DNA of 64,000 nt from Paenibacillus sp. SY21-1 (GTDB taxonomy: Bacteria; Bacillota; Bacilli; Paenibacillales; Paenibacillaceae): the NCBI RefSeq assembly GCF_005222705.1, contig NZ_STGF01000031.1:19541-83540 (forward strand), in the 5' to 3' direction. A program made the translations under genes and the position numbers. This document shows positions 28,014-38,219 of the stretch, one piece after another. The notes beneath the pieces are model-generated. The model worked only from the letters and a program-made list of their open reading frames with translations. It made no database searches and was not told the DNA's origin. Positions within the stretch are counted from its first letter, which is position 1; the number at the start of each line of letters is the position of its first letter.

Positions 28014-28046
28014 TTCCGTCAAGGATCTTCATGATTCTTGACGGAA
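28014..28046 (+). other. Hairpin between rpoB and rpoC
   Basis: A 10-bp perfect stem TTCCGTCAAG / CTTGACGGAA with a 13-nt loop and no T run. Probably an RNA processing or stability element rather than a terminator, since rpoC must be transcribed from upstream. Confidence 0.55.
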
Positions 28047-28095
28047 TTAAGCTGTTAATAAGACACAGTCATACATGACGGAGGAGGGTTGCTCC

Positions 28096-31000
28096 TTGTT
28101 GGACGTGAACAACTTCGAGTATATGAAAATCGGTCTGGCCTCGCCGGACAAAATTCGCTCGTGGTCCCGCGGAGAAGTGAAAAAACCGGAGACGATCAAC
28201 TACAGGACCTTAAAGCCGGAGAAGGAAGGTCTCTTCTGCGAGAAAATTTTCGGACCTACAAAGGACTGGGAATGCCACTGCGGCAAATATAAGCGTGTTC
28301 GTTACAAAGGCGTTGTCTGCGATCGCTGCGGCGTTGAAGTGACACGGGCTAAGGTTCGCCGCGAACGTATGGGCCATATCGAGCTTGCGGCTCCAGTATC
28401 GCACATCTGGTACTTTAAAGGGATTCCAAGCCGTATGGGTCTTGCCCTTGATATGTCCCCTCGTTCACTTGAGGAGATCATCTACTTTGCATCCTATGTA
28501 GTAACGGACCCTGGCGATACGCCGCTTGAGAAAAAGCAGCTGTTGTCCGAGAAGGAATACCGCAGCTACCGTGAAAAATACGGCTATGGCTTCCAAGCCG
28601 GCATGGGCGCAGAGGCAGTGAAAAAGCTGCTTCAAGATATCGACGTCGACAAAGAGCTGGAACAGCTGCGCGAGGAATTGCGTACTGCGCAAGGCCAACG
28701 TCGCAACCGTGCAATCAAGCGTCTTGAGGTTGTAGAGGCATTCCGCAACTCCGGTAACGAGCCGGAATGGATGATTCTCGACGTGCTGCCGGTTATCCCG
28801 CCTGAGCTCCGCCCTATGGTTCAGCTCGATGGCGGCCGGTTTGCAACCTCCGACTTGAACGATTTGTATCGCCGTGTTATCAATCGCAACAATCGTCTAA
28901 AGCGTCTGCTGGATCTCGGCGCACCGGACATTATCGTGCAAAATGAGAAGCGTATGCTTCAAGAGGCGGTTGACGCCTTGATCGATAACGGCCGTCGCGG
29001 CCGTCCGGTTACGGGCCCAGGCAATCGTCCGCTTAAATCGCTTAGCCACATGCTTAAGGGCAAGCAAGGACGTTTCCGTCAGAACTTGCTTGGTAAACGC
29101 GTTGACTATTCCGGTCGTTCCGTTATCGTTGTCGGACCTAACCTGAAAATGTTCCAATGCGGCCTGCCTAAAGAGATGGCGCTTGAGCTGTTCAAGCCTT
29201 TCGTTATGAAGGAGCTTGTGAACAAAGGTCAAGCCCACAACATCAAGAGCGCAAAACGTAAAGTCGAGCGCGTCAGCCCTGAAGTATGGGATGTTCTGGA
29301 GGAAGTAATCAAAGAGCATCCGGTTCTTCTAAACCGTGCCCCGACGCTTCACAGACTGGGCATTCAAGCGTTTGAGCCGATTCTGGTTGAAGGCCGCGCC
29401 ATCAAGCTTCATCCGCTCGTATGTACAGCCTATAACGCTGACTTCGACGGTGACCAAATGGCCGTTCACGTTCCGTTGTCCGCTGAAGCGCAAGCCGAAG
29501 CGCGTCTGCTGATGCTGGCATCGGGCAACATTCTTAACCCGAAAGACGGCAAGCCGGTCGTTACGCCTTCACAGGATATGGTGCTTGGCTCCTTCTATCT
29601 GACGATGGACAACAAGGAAGCCAAAGGCAGCGGTTCTGTGTTCGGTACGGTCAATGAGGCTATTTCGGCTTATCAACGCGGCATCGTATCGCTGCACGCG
29701 CGGATTATGATCCCTGCACGCGTTCTCAAAAAGAAAAACTTCACCGAAGAGCAACAAAACTCGCTGCTCGTTACGACAGTGGGCAAAGTAATCTTCAATG
29801 AAATTTTTCCAGAGGATTTCCCTTATATTAATGAGGCGACGAAAGTCAACCTGCTGCAAGGCACGCCTGACAAATATTTTGTGTACGAAAAAGGCACCGA
29901 TCTCCATAAATTTATGGATGCAATCGCGACTCCGGGCGCTGTCGGCAAAGACTACCTCGGTACATTGATTGCAGAGTGCTTCCGTCAGTACCACACGACG
30001 CTGACTGCGGTTATTCTTGACCGGATCAAACAGCTTGGTTTCACGTATTCCACAAAGGCTGGTATCACAATCGGCGTAGCCGACGTTATCATTCCGCAGG
30101 AAAAAACGGAAATCATGAAGAAATCCGACGAGAAGGTCGCAACCGTTATGAATCAGTACCGTCGGGGTCTGATTACGAACGAGGAGCGTTATGACCGGAT
30201 CATCAGCATCTGGAGCAAATGTAAAGACGAAATTACCGATATTCTCATGAAATCGATGGATCGCTACAACAACATCATGTTGATGGTCGACTCCAAAGCG
30301 CGTGGTAACAAATCGCAAATCACGCAGCTTGGCGGTATGCGGGGTCTCATGGCGAACCCGTCCGGCCGGATCATCGAGTTGCCGATCAAATCGAACTTCC
30401 GTGAGGGCCTTACGGTACTCGAGTACTTTATCTCCACGCACGGTGCGCGTAAAGGTCTAGCCGATACGGCGCTTCGTACAGCGGACTCCGGTTACCTGAC
30501 TCGTCGTCTCGTAGACGTAGCGCAGGACGTTATCGTTCGCGAAGACGATTGCGGCACGGATAAAGGCTTCTCGGTCAGCAAGATTCAAGACGGCAAAGAG
30601 GTTATCGAGGATCTTTATGACCGTATTGAAGGCCGCTATTCGTTTGAAACGGTTCGTCATCCGCAAACTGGCGAAGTTATCGTCAATCGCAACGAGCTAA
30701 TCGATGCGGGCAAAGCGGATGCGATCGTATCCGCAGGCGTTGAGCGTCTGCAAATTCGTTCGGTACTCAGCTGCCGCGCTCGTCACGGCGTCTGCAAAAT
30801 TTGCTACGGCCGCAACCTGGCCACAGGCAAGCACGTAGAAATCGGCGAAGCGGTAGGCATTATCGCCGCTCAATCGATCGGTGAGCCGGGCACGCAGCTC
30901 ACAATGCGTACGTTCCATACCGGCGGCGTAGCCGGCGATGACATCACGCAAGGTTTGCCGCGTATTCAGGAGCTGTTCGAGGCGCGTAATCCGAAAGGTC

Positions 31001-31719
31001 AAGCGATTATCTCCGAGCTTGACGGCGTCATCAAAGAAATCCGCGAGGCCAAGGACCGTCGTGAAATCGAGGTTCAAGGCGAAGCGGAATCGAAGGTGTA
31101 CGCTGTTACGTACGGCTCGCGTATTCGCGTTACCGAAGGACAACAAATCGAAGCTGGCGACGAGCTGACGGACGGTTCGATCGATCCTAAGGATATGCTG
31201 CGTATTAAAGGCATCCGCGGCGTTCAGAACTACATCCTGCAAGAAGTACAGCGCGTATACCGGAACCAGGGCGTTGAGATCAATGACAAGCACGTTGAGG
31301 TTATGATCAAGCAGATGCTTCGTAAAATCCGGATCGTTGATGCTGGAGGCACGACGCTGCTCCCTGGCGCATTCGTAGACATTCATGAATATGAAGCGCA
31401 AAACCGCGTAGCGATTTTTGCTGGCGAAGAGCCAGCAGTTGCAAAGCCGGTTCTGCTTGGTATTACGAAAGCGTCGCTTGAGACCGATTCCTTCCTTTCT
31501 GCGGCATCGTTCCAGGAAACGACTCGCGTCCTTACCGATGCGGCGATCAAAGGCAAGGTCGACCAATTGCTTGGCCTTAAAGAGAATGTCATCATCGGTA
31601 AGCTGATCCCGGCTGGTACGGGCATGCAGCGCTATCGCAACATTCGTTTCGCAGGCATTGAAGACGAGGTTGTAGAGCCAGACGGTCTGCTGGAGAATGA
31701 GGCTGTCGTTATCGAGTAG
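28096..31719 (+). CDS. rpoC: RNA polymerase subunit beta'
   Basis: 1207 residues from a TTG start (MLDVNNFEYMKIGLASPDKI), with GGAGGAGGG at ideal distance. The zinc-binding site CHCGKYKRVRYKGVVCDRC, the catalytic NADFDGD (three Asp for Mg), and bridge/trigger-loop sequences (SIGEPGTQLTMRTFHTGG) are all present. A terminator follows. Confidence 0.98.
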   Translation: MLDVNNFEYMKIGLASPDKIRSWSRGEVKKPETINYRTLKPEKEGLFCEKIFGPTKDWECHCGKYKRVRYKGVVCDRCGVEVTRAKVRRERMGHIELAAPVSHIWYFKGIPSRMGLALDMSPRSLEEIIYFASYVVTDPGDTPLEKKQLLSEKEYRSYREKYGYGFQAGMGAEAVKKLLQDIDVDKELEQLREELRTAQGQRRNRAIKRLEVVEAFRNSGNEPEWMILDVLPVIPPELRPMVQLDGGRFATSDLNDLYRRVINRNNRLKRLLDLGAPDIIVQNEKRMLQEAVDALIDNGRRGRPVTGPGNRPLKSLSHMLKGKQGRFRQNLLGKRVDYSGRSVIVVGPNLKMFQCGLPKEMALELFKPFVMKELVNKGQAHNIKSAKRKVERVSPEVWDVLEEVIKEHPVLLNRAPTLHRLGIQAFEPILVEGRAIKLHPLVCTAYNADFDGDQMAVHVPLSAEAQAEARLLMLASGNILNPKDGKPVVTPSQDMVLGSFYLTMDNKEAKGSGSVFGTVNEAISAYQRGIVSLHARIMIPARVLKKKNFTEEQQNSLLVTTVGKVIFNEIFPEDFPYINEATKVNLLQGTPDKYFVYEKGTDLHKFMDAIATPGAVGKDYLGTLIAECFRQYHTTLTAVILDRIKQLGFTYSTKAGITIGVADVIIPQEKTEIMKKSDEKVATVMNQYRRGLITNEERYDRIISIWSKCKDEITDILMKSMDRYNNIMLMVDSKARGNKSQITQLGGMRGLMANPSGRIIELPIKSNFREGLTVLEYFISTHGARKGLADTALRTADSGYLTRRLVDVAQDVIVREDDCGTDKGFSVSKIQDGKEVIEDLYDRIEGRYSFETVRHPQTGEVIVNRNELIDAGKADAIVSAGVERLQIRSVLSCRARHGVCKICYGRNLATGKHVEIGEAVGIIAAQSIGEPGTQLTMRTFHTGGVAGDDITQGLPRIQELFEARNPKGQAIISELDGVIKEIREAKDRREIEVQGEAESKVYAVTYGSRIRVTEGQQIEAGDELTDGSIDPKDMLRIKGIRGVQNYILQEVQRVYRNQGVEINDKHVEVMIKQMLRKIRIVDAGGTTLLPGAFVDIHEYEAQNRVAIFAGEEPAVAKPVLLGITKASLETDSFLSAASFQETTRVLTDAAIKGKVDQLLGLKENVIIGKLIPAGTGMQRYRNIRFAGIEDEVVEPDGLLENEAVVIE

Positions 31720-31745
31720 TTTTGGCATCCGTGAACAAATGAAAG

Positions 31746-31795
31746 AGCAATGCATGGCTTCCGGCTTGGAGCGGTGGCTGTGCATTGCTTTATTT
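31746..31795 (+). terminator. Terminator after rpoC
   Basis: AGCAATGCA pairs with TGCATTGCTT around a 26-nt loop that contains further pairing, followed by TTTATTTG. The rest of the gap to 31999 holds no gene I can support. Confidence 0.7.
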
Positions 31796-31999
31796 GTTGC
31801 GAATAGCGATTCAATCGGAGGAGTAAATGTGCTCTGCTGGCCAGAAAACCAAGTCAATCGGTTTCCTATAGCTTGGCTGAATAACGAAGATTTTGTAAAT
31901 CACATGGCTGCTCTCTAATTTAATCGTTCAGTATGGTATGATAGGTTAACGTCATTAAAGGCCTTCCGCGAAACCCGAATCGGGTCATTAAATAGGCGC

Positions 32000-32030
32000 T
32001 TGACATTATATCCTCCGCAATGATAATATA
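32000..32030 (+). promoter_or_regulatory. Promoter of the L7Ae-like / str operon
   Basis: TTGACA (32000-32005) and TAATAT (32024-32029) with 18 nt between, or GATAAT with 16 nt. Confidence 0.7.
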
Positions 32031-32084
32031 ACGAAGTGTGCCTGAGGTTGTATGATCGCTTATTTCAGAAATGAAGGTGAGTTC

Positions 32085-32315
32085 ATGCGATTCAAAGCTG
32101 GCGCCAAGCAGACAATCAAGATGCTTGAGCAGAATAGAGCGCTTGAGGTCTACATTGCAAGAGATGCAGATCCGCAGATGAAGGACAATATCGTTCATCT
32201 ATGCAAGCGGACGGGAGTTCCATATAAATGGATCGATTCGATGATAAGCCTCGGGGAAACCTGCGGTATTGATGTCGGTGCCGCAACGGCAGCACTCGTT
32301 GACGAAGAAGAATAA
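32085..32315 (+). CDS. rplGB: L7Ae/L30e-family kink-turn RNA-binding protein (RplGB/YbxF-like)
   Basis: 76 residues: KAGAKQTIKMLEQNRALEVYIARDADP and ETCGIDVGAATAAL are the family hallmarks. In Bacillus this protein binds kink-turns and sits between rpoC and rpsL, as here. The ATG at 32085 is preceded by AAGGTGAG; the in-frame ATG at 32052 would add 11 residues and cannot be excluded. Confidence 0.88.
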   Translation: MRFKAGAKQTIKMLEQNRALEVYIARDADPQMKDNIVHLCKRTGVPYKWIDSMISLGETCGIDVGAATAALVDEEE

Positions 32316-32468
32316 GGCAATGACCGTTTTTGTTAGTTGATTATGTCTCATGATTGACTGGCGAAGACATTTTGTTTGTTCTTTTATGAACCGCCTGGAT
32401 CTGTGGGCTTAACATTGGGTTAAATGTCTACCATTCAAAGACATTCATATAAGGAAGGGGGTGGCAAC

Positions 32469-32888
32469 ATGCCAACTATCAACCAGCTGGTCCGCAAAGG
32501 ACGTCAAGCGAAAGTAGTTAAATCGAAATCGCCAGCCTTGCAAAAAGGATTCAACGCTCTGAAACGTGAAGCTACAAACATCAGCGCTCCTCAAAAACGC
32601 GGTGTGTGCACTCGTGTAGGTACTATGACTCCTAAAAAACCGAACTCCGCGCTTCGTAAATATGCGCGTGTGCGTCTGACTAACCGTGTAGAGGTTACTG
32701 CGTACATTCCAGGTATCGGTCATAACCTGCAAGAGCACAGCGTTGTATTGATCCGTGGCGGACGGGTAAAAGACCTTCCAGGTGTACGTTACCATATCGT
32801 TCGTGGCGCGCTTGATACAGCAGGCGTGAACAACCGTAACCAATCTCGTTCGAAATACGGTACTAAACGTCCTAAAGTTAAAAAATAA
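32469..32888 (+). CDS. rpsL: 30S ribosomal protein S12
   Basis: 139 residues, MPTINQLVRKGRQ start with a GGGGGTGG site. The decoding-centre loops TPKKPNSALRK and RGGRVKDLPGVRYH carry wild-type residues at the positions where streptomycin resistance usually arises. First ribosomal gene of the str operon. Confidence 0.98.
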   Translation: MPTINQLVRKGRQAKVVKSKSPALQKGFNALKREATNISAPQKRGVCTRVGTMTPKKPNSALRKYARVRLTNRVEVTAYIPGIGHNLQEHSVVLIRGGRVKDLPGVRYHIVRGALDTAGVNNRNQSRSKYGTKRPKVKK

Positions 32889-32952
32889 GCCGGCCGGCTC
32901 TACGTGAGCGGTTCAGCATGATACAACATTATGAAGAAAGGGGGACTTTCTC

Positions 32953-33423
32953 ATGCCACGCAAAGGTCCTGTAACGAAACGCGATGTGCTTCCGGATCCG
33001 GTTTATAATAGTAAACTGGTTACGCGCCTCATCAACCGTATTATGATCGACGGTAAAAGAGGAGTTGCACAAACGCTGTTATACGATGCTTTCAAATTGA
33101 TTCAAGAGCGCTCGGGTAAAGATCCGATGGAGGTTTTTGAAGCAGCTTTGAAAAATATTATGCCAGTTCTTGAGGTTAAAGCTCGTCGTGTGGGCGGCGC
33201 TAACTATCAAGTGCCTATCGAAGTTAAACCGGAACGCCGTACGGCTCTTGGTCTTCGTTGGCTCGTAAACTACTCCCGCAACCGCGGTGAGAAAACAATG
33301 GAAGAGCGTCTAGCGGCTGAAATCCTTGATGCTTCCAATAACACTGGCGCATCGGTTAAGAAACGCGAAGATACGCACAAAATGGCTGAAGCAAACAAAG
33401 CGTTTGCTCATTACCGCTGGTAG
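32953..33423 (+). CDS. rpsG: 30S ribosomal protein S7
   Basis: 156 residues, start MPRKGPVTKRDVLPDPVYNSK; primary 16S rRNA-binding protein that nucleates the 30S head. GAAAGGGGG precedes the ATG. Intact and of standard length; fusA follows after 29 nt. Confidence 0.98.
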   Translation: MPRKGPVTKRDVLPDPVYNSKLVTRLINRIMIDGKRGVAQTLLYDAFKLIQERSGKDPMEVFEAALKNIMPVLEVKARRVGGANYQVPIEVKPERRTALGLRWLVNYSRNRGEKTMEERLAAEILDASNNTGASVKKREDTHKMAEANKAFAHYRW

Positions 33424-33452
33424 TAGTTTCACAATCGAAGGGAGACATATCC

Positions 33453-35528
33453 ATGTCAAGAGAGTTCTCCTTGCAAAATACGCGCAATATCGGGATTATG
33501 GCGCATATTGATGCTGGTAAAACGACCACTACCGAACGGATCCTGTTCTATACAGGCCGTACCCACAAAATCGGCGAAGTGCATGATGGCGCTGCGACGA
33601 TGGACTGGATGGAGCAAGAGCAAGAGCGCGGCATTACAATCACGTCTGCTGCGACTACTGCTCAGTGGAAAGGCAACCGCATCAATATTATCGACACCCC
33701 GGGCCACGTTGACTTCACGGTTGAAGTTGAACGTTCCCTGCGCGTATTGGACGGAGCTGTAGGTGTTTTCAGTGCGAAGGAAGGCGTTGAGCCACAGTCC
33801 GAGACTGTATGGCGTCAAGCTGACCGTTACGGAGTACCGCGTATCGCTTACATCAACAAGATGGACATTATCGGCGCCGACTACCTTAACGTTGTTAAGG
33901 ATATGCGCGAGCGTCTTCAAGCCAACGCTGTTGCGATTCAATTGCCAATCGGCGCTGAATCCGACTTTGTCGGCGTAATCGACATCATTGAGCGTGTAGC
34001 TTACGTATACAAAGACGATCTTGGGAAAGATCCTGAGAAAGTCGAAGTGCCTGCAGAATATGCAGACCAGGTGGAAGAGCTTCGCCTGGAGCTTATCGAG
34101 AAAGTTGCTGAACTTGATGAAGAGCTGACGATGAAATATCTTGAAGGTGAAGAACTCACTATTCCTGAAATCAAAGCAGCGCTTCGCAAAGGTGTTTGCG
34201 AAGTTAAAATCTTCCCAGTTATCGCAGGCTCCTCGTACCGCAACAAAGGTGTTCAACTGATGGTTGACGCTGTTGTAGACTACCTGCCTTCACCGCTTGA
34301 CGTTCCTGCCATCAAAGGTACGAACGAAGACGGAGAAGAGGGCACTCGCCCATCTTCCGATGAAGCGCCGTTTGCAGCACTTGCGTTCAAAATCATGACT
34401 GACCCTTATGTTGGTAAACTGACGTTCTTCCGTGTATACTCGGGCGTTCTGAAATCGGGCTCGTACGTTCTTAATGCAACTAAGAACAAGCGTGAGCGTA
34501 TCGGACGTATCCTGCAAATGCACGCGAACAGCCGTCAGGAAATCTCGGAAGTTTACTCCGGCGACATCGCCGCTGCTGTTGGTCTGAAAGACACCATCAC
34601 AGGCGATACGCTTTGCGATGAGAAGAACGTTATCGTTCTTGAGTCGATGAACTTCCCTGAACCGGTTATCTCGGTAGCGATTGAACCAAAAACAAAAGCT
34701 GACCAAGACAAGCTGGGCATCGCCATCTCGAAACTTGCGGAAGAAGATCCGACTTTCCGTGCTCACACTGATGAAGAAACGAATCAAACGATCATTTCCG
34801 GTATGGGTGAGCTTCACCTGGAAATCCTCGTTGACCGTATGCTTCGTGAGTTCAAAGTTGAGACTAACGTTGGTAAACCACAAGTTGCTTACCGCGAAAC
34901 GTTCCGTCAAGGCGCGAAGGTTGAAGGCAAGTTCGTACGTCAGTCCGGCGGTAAAGGTCAATTTGGCCATTGCTGGGTTGAATTTGAACCACAAGAAGCA
35001 GGTCAAGGCTTTGTATTTGAAAGCAAAATCGTGGGCGGCTCGATTCCTCGTGAATACATCGCTCCGATCCAAGCTGGTATTGAAGAGTCGATGAAGAACG
35101 GCGTAATTGCCGGCTTCCCGCTTGTTGATATCAAAGCAACAGTCGTTGACGGCTCTTACCATGACGTCGACTCCTCGGAGATGGCGTTTAAAATTGCAGG
35201 TTCCTTGGCGCTTAAAGCTGCCAAAGAAAAATGTAAGCCGGTTCTTCTTGAGCCAATCATGAAAGTTGAAGTTACAGTTCCTGAAGAATACATGGGCGAT
35301 GTTATGGGCATGCTGAACTCCCGTCGTGGTCGCATCGAGGGTATGGATACTCGCGCAGGCGCGCAAATTATCCGTGCTAAGGTGCCTCTCTCCGAGATGT
35401 TCGGTTACTCGACAACACTTCGTTCCGGTACTCAAGGGCGCGGCGTATTCTCGATGGAGCTTTCTCACTACGAAGAGGTTCCTAAATCGATCGCTGAAGA
35501 AATTATCGCTAAGCACAAAGGCGAATAA
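33453..35528 (+). CDS. fusA: Elongation factor G
   Basis: 691-residue translocase GTPase. G motifs: AHIDAGKTTTTERIL, DTPGHVDFT, NKMD. Domains II-V follow with the usual C-terminal IRAKVPLSEMFGYSTTLRS. Codon use is strongly biased, as expected for an abundant protein. GGGAG ribosome binding site before the ATG. Confidence 0.98.
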   Translation: MSREFSLQNTRNIGIMAHIDAGKTTTTERILFYTGRTHKIGEVHDGAATMDWMEQEQERGITITSAATTAQWKGNRINIIDTPGHVDFTVEVERSLRVLDGAVGVFSAKEGVEPQSETVWRQADRYGVPRIAYINKMDIIGADYLNVVKDMRERLQANAVAIQLPIGAESDFVGVIDIIERVAYVYKDDLGKDPEKVEVPAEYADQVEELRLELIEKVAELDEELTMKYLEGEELTIPEIKAALRKGVCEVKIFPVIAGSSYRNKGVQLMVDAVVDYLPSPLDVPAIKGTNEDGEEGTRPSSDEAPFAALAFKIMTDPYVGKLTFFRVYSGVLKSGSYVLNATKNKRERIGRILQMHANSRQEISEVYSGDIAAAVGLKDTITGDTLCDEKNVIVLESMNFPEPVISVAIEPKTKADQDKLGIAISKLAEEDPTFRAHTDEETNQTIISGMGELHLEILVDRMLREFKVETNVGKPQVAYRETFRQGAKVEGKFVRQSGGKGQFGHCWVEFEPQEAGQGFVFESKIVGGSIPREYIAPIQAGIEESMKNGVIAGFPLVDIKATVVDGSYHDVDSSEMAFKIAGSLALKAAKEKCKPVLLEPIMKVEVTVPEEYMGDVMGMLNSRRGRIEGMDTRAGAQIIRAKVPLSEMFGYSTTLRSGTQGRGVFSMELSHYEEVPKSIAEEIIAKHKGE

Positions 35529-35632
35529 TAACTGAAGCTTTGAACAATTGTTTTCGGCCGTTATCAGGTATGCTTGCATTCTCGGTAGCGGCCCACACAT
35601 AAAAAATGGATTATAGAGGAGGATTAAGTTCA

Positions 35633-36823
35633 ATGGCTAAGGCTAAATTTGAACGTAATAAACCGCACGTTAACATCGGTACTATCGGTCACGTCGACCA
35701 TGGTAAAACTACTTTGACTGCTGCCATCACTACTGTACTTTCCAAAAAATACGGCGGTGCTGCTGTAGCATTCGACCAAATCGATAAAGCTCCAGAAGAG
35801 CGCGAGCGCGGTATCACTATCTCCACAGCTCACGTTGAGTACGAGACTCCTAACCGTCACTACGCTCACGTTGACTGCCCAGGCCACGCCGACTATGTTA
35901 AAAACATGATCACTGGCGCTGCACAAATGGACGGAGCTATCCTGGTAGTATCCGCTTCCGACGGCCCAATGCCACAAACACGCGAGCACATCCTGCTCTC
36001 CCGTCAAGTAGGCGTTCCTTACATCGTTGTATTCCTGAACAAATGCGACATGGTTGAAGACGAAGAGCTTCTTGAGCTTGTTGAAATGGAAGTTCGCGAC
36101 CTTCTGTCCGAGTATGAGTTCCCAGGCGACGACACTCCAATCATCCGCGGCGCAGCTCGTGAAGCACTTGCTAACCCAGACGGTCCTTGGGCTGACAAAA
36201 TCGTTGAACTGTTCGAGCAAGTTGACACTTACATCCCAACTCCAGAGCGCGACACGGCTAAGCCTTTCCTTATGCCAGTCGAGGACGTATTCACAATCAC
36301 AGGCCGTGGTACAGTTGCTACAGGTCGTGTAGAGCGTGGCGTTATCAAAGTTGGCGACGAGATCGAAATCATCGGTCTTCAAGAAGAAACTCGCAAATCC
36401 GTTGTAACAGGCGTTGAAATGTTCCGTAAATTGCTTGACTCCGCTCAAGCAGGCGACAACGTTGGCGCATTGCTTCGTGGTGTAGACCGTAAAGATATCG
36501 AGCGTGGACAAGTTTTGGCTAAACCGGGTTCCGTTAAGCCACACACTAACTTCACTGCTCAAATCTACGTTCTGACTAAAGAAGAGGGTGGCCGTCACAA
36601 GCCTTTCTTCACTGGCTACCGTCCACAATTCTATTTCCGTACAACTGACGTAACAGGTATCATCAACCTGCCTGAAGGTACTGAAATGGTTATGCCTGGC
36701 GACAACATCACTGTAACGGTTGAGCTTATCGCTCCAATCGCGGTTGAAGAAGGAACTCGCTTCTCCATCCGTGAAGGCGGCCGTACAGTAGGCGCTGGCG
36801 CTGTAGCAACTATCCAAAAATAA
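35633..36823 (+). CDS. tuf: Elongation factor Tu
   Basis: 396 residues, MAKAKFERNKPHVNIGTIGHVDHGKTTL. G motifs GHVDHGKT, DCPGHADY and NKCD are intact, and domains II and III are complete. GAGGAGG precedes the ATG. The codon bias is the strongest in the window (CGT, GTA, TCC preferred). A terminator follows, closing the str operon. Confidence 0.98.
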   Translation: MAKAKFERNKPHVNIGTIGHVDHGKTTLTAAITTVLSKKYGGAAVAFDQIDKAPEERERGITISTAHVEYETPNRHYAHVDCPGHADYVKNMITGAAQMDGAILVVSASDGPMPQTREHILLSRQVGVPYIVVFLNKCDMVEDEELLELVEMEVRDLLSEYEFPGDDTPIIRGAAREALANPDGPWADKIVELFEQVDTYIPTPERDTAKPFLMPVEDVFTITGRGTVATGRVERGVIKVGDEIEIIGLQEETRKSVVTGVEMFRKLLDSAQAGDNVGALLRGVDRKDIERGQVLAKPGSVKPHTNFTAQIYVLTKEEGGRHKPFFTGYRPQFYFRTTDVTGIINLPEGTEMVMPGDNITVTVELIAPIAVEEGTRFSIREGGRTVGAGAVATIQK

Positions 36824-36854
36824 TTCATCGCGGCATCAGCCGCTTTGGATTCAC

Positions 36855-36887
36855 AAAAGCTCCTACTTCGGTAGGAGCTTTTTTTAT
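36855..36887 (+). terminator. Strong terminator after tuf
   Basis: AAAAGCTCCTAC - TTCG - GTAGGAGCTTTTTTT: a perfect stem with a stable tetraloop and T7. Confidence 0.95.
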
Positions 36888-36939
36888 TTTTGAGAAGAAT
36901 CGCAATTGGCAATTAGTTATATTTTCAAGTGATACGGGA

Positions 36940-36969
36940 TTGACTGTATACGATATACAAGCTTAGAAT
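36940..36969 (+). promoter_or_regulatory. Promoter with an operator-like dyad for the ABC transporter operon
   Basis: TTGACT (36940-36945), an 18-nt spacer and TAGAAT (36964-36969). The spacer contains the perfect dyad TGTATA-CGA-TATACA (36945-36959), placed where a bound repressor would block RNA polymerase. Confidence 0.65.
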
Positions 36970-37078
36970 AAATAAATAGGTTTTAAAGCTGTTCTGCCTG
37001 TTTGATATTCGTAGAATTAGGTTATGAACAGGTGAAGGATGGACAAGCTACTTTTGGGGGAGAGAAAGGGGTATTACA

Positions 37079-38125
37079 ATGAAAAAGAAATTTTGGGCTG
37101 GTCTTGCGCTCGCTTCTGTTATGCTGGTAACAGCGGCTTGCGGTGCAAATGGTACAAAAAATGAATCTTCAAACGGCGGGGAGCCGACGAATGCCAGTGG
37201 CGGAGCCGAAAAAACGTACACGATTGCAGTGTCGCAAATTATCGAGCATGCATCGCTTGACTCGACCTACGAAGGGTTTAAGGCAGCGCTGAAGGATGCC
37301 GGACTTGAGGAAGGCAAAAACGTTAAATTCGATTATAATATCGCACAAGGCGACATCAGCAACATTCAAAGCATCTCCGACAAAATTGCTTCTAGCAAAT
37401 CAGATCTTGCGCTTGCTATCGCAACGCCATCCGCTGTCAGCCTTGCTGAAACGGTAAAAGATATGCCTGTATTGTTCGCTGCTGTAACCGATCCCGTTAA
37501 GGATGGCGTGGTTTCTCAACTGGAGGCGCCTGGCGGCAACGTAACGGGTGCTTCTGACACGAATCCGGATTCGGTCAAACAGTTGATGGAGTTTATTGCA
37601 AAGGAATTTCCGAATGTGAAGAAGCTGGGCATCGTTATCAATGAAGGGGAATCCAACGCTGTTACGATGGCTGAGATTGCCGAAGAGGCTCTGGCCGCAC
37701 ACAATATCGAGCTTGTACGTGCACCGATTGCGAACACGACAGAGGTTCAGCAGGCAGCTGAGTCGCTTGCTACACGGGTAGACGCTATGTATGTCGTACT
37801 GGACAACATGGTTATTTCAGGAGTGGACTCCATTCTGGAAATTGCAGAAAAAAATAAAATACCGTTTTTTTCGGCGGATCGCGATACGGTAGAGAAAGGC
37901 GCTTTTGCTACGGTAGGCTTCAAATATTATGACCATGGTTATGAGGTTGGGCAAATGGCTGTGGAAATTTTGAAAAACGGCAAAAAGCCTGGCGAAATGA
38001 ATGTAACGGTTCCTCAAAAGCTGGACTTCATTCTTAACCTGAAAGCTGCGGAAAATCTGGGTATTACGGTCACGGATGAAATGAAGGCTTATGTGCAGGA
38101 TCAGGACAATAATTTGCTGCAATAA
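37079..38125 (+). CDS. ABC transporter substrate-binding lipoprotein (TrpX-like family)
   Basis: 348 residues with a lysine-rich signal peptide and a lipoprotein cysteine at about residue 21 (LVTAACG; the -3 residue is Thr, so the lipobox is atypical), then a Ser/Gly/Asn linker. The mature part starts YTIAVSQIIEHASLDSTYEGF and belongs to the uncharacterised periplasmic-binding family that includes TrpX. It binds a small ligand outside the membrane and delivers it to the permease encoded next. Ligand unknown; aromatic amino acids are possible. GAAAGGGG site upstream. Confidence 0.87.
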   Translation: MKKKFWAGLALASVMLVTAACGANGTKNESSNGGEPTNASGGAEKTYTIAVSQIIEHASLDSTYEGFKAALKDAGLEEGKNVKFDYNIAQGDISNIQSISDKIASSKSDLALAIATPSAVSLAETVKDMPVLFAAVTDPVKDGVVSQLEAPGGNVTGASDTNPDSVKQLMEFIAKEFPNVKKLGIVINEGESNAVTMAEIAEEALAAHNIELVRAPIANTTEVQQAAESLATRVDAMYVVLDNMVISGVDSILEIAEKNKIPFFSADRDTVEKGAFATVGFKYYDHGYEVGQMAVEILKNGKKPGEMNVTVPQKLDFILNLKAAENLGITVTDEMKAYVQDQDNNLLQ

Positions 38126-38219
38126 TAAGGCAAGCACATCAAGAGGCAATAATGACAACATGGCGGGGTGAGGCGCTTCTGCGTTTCACCCTGCTACTGT
38201 GATAAGGGAGAGTGGCGGC

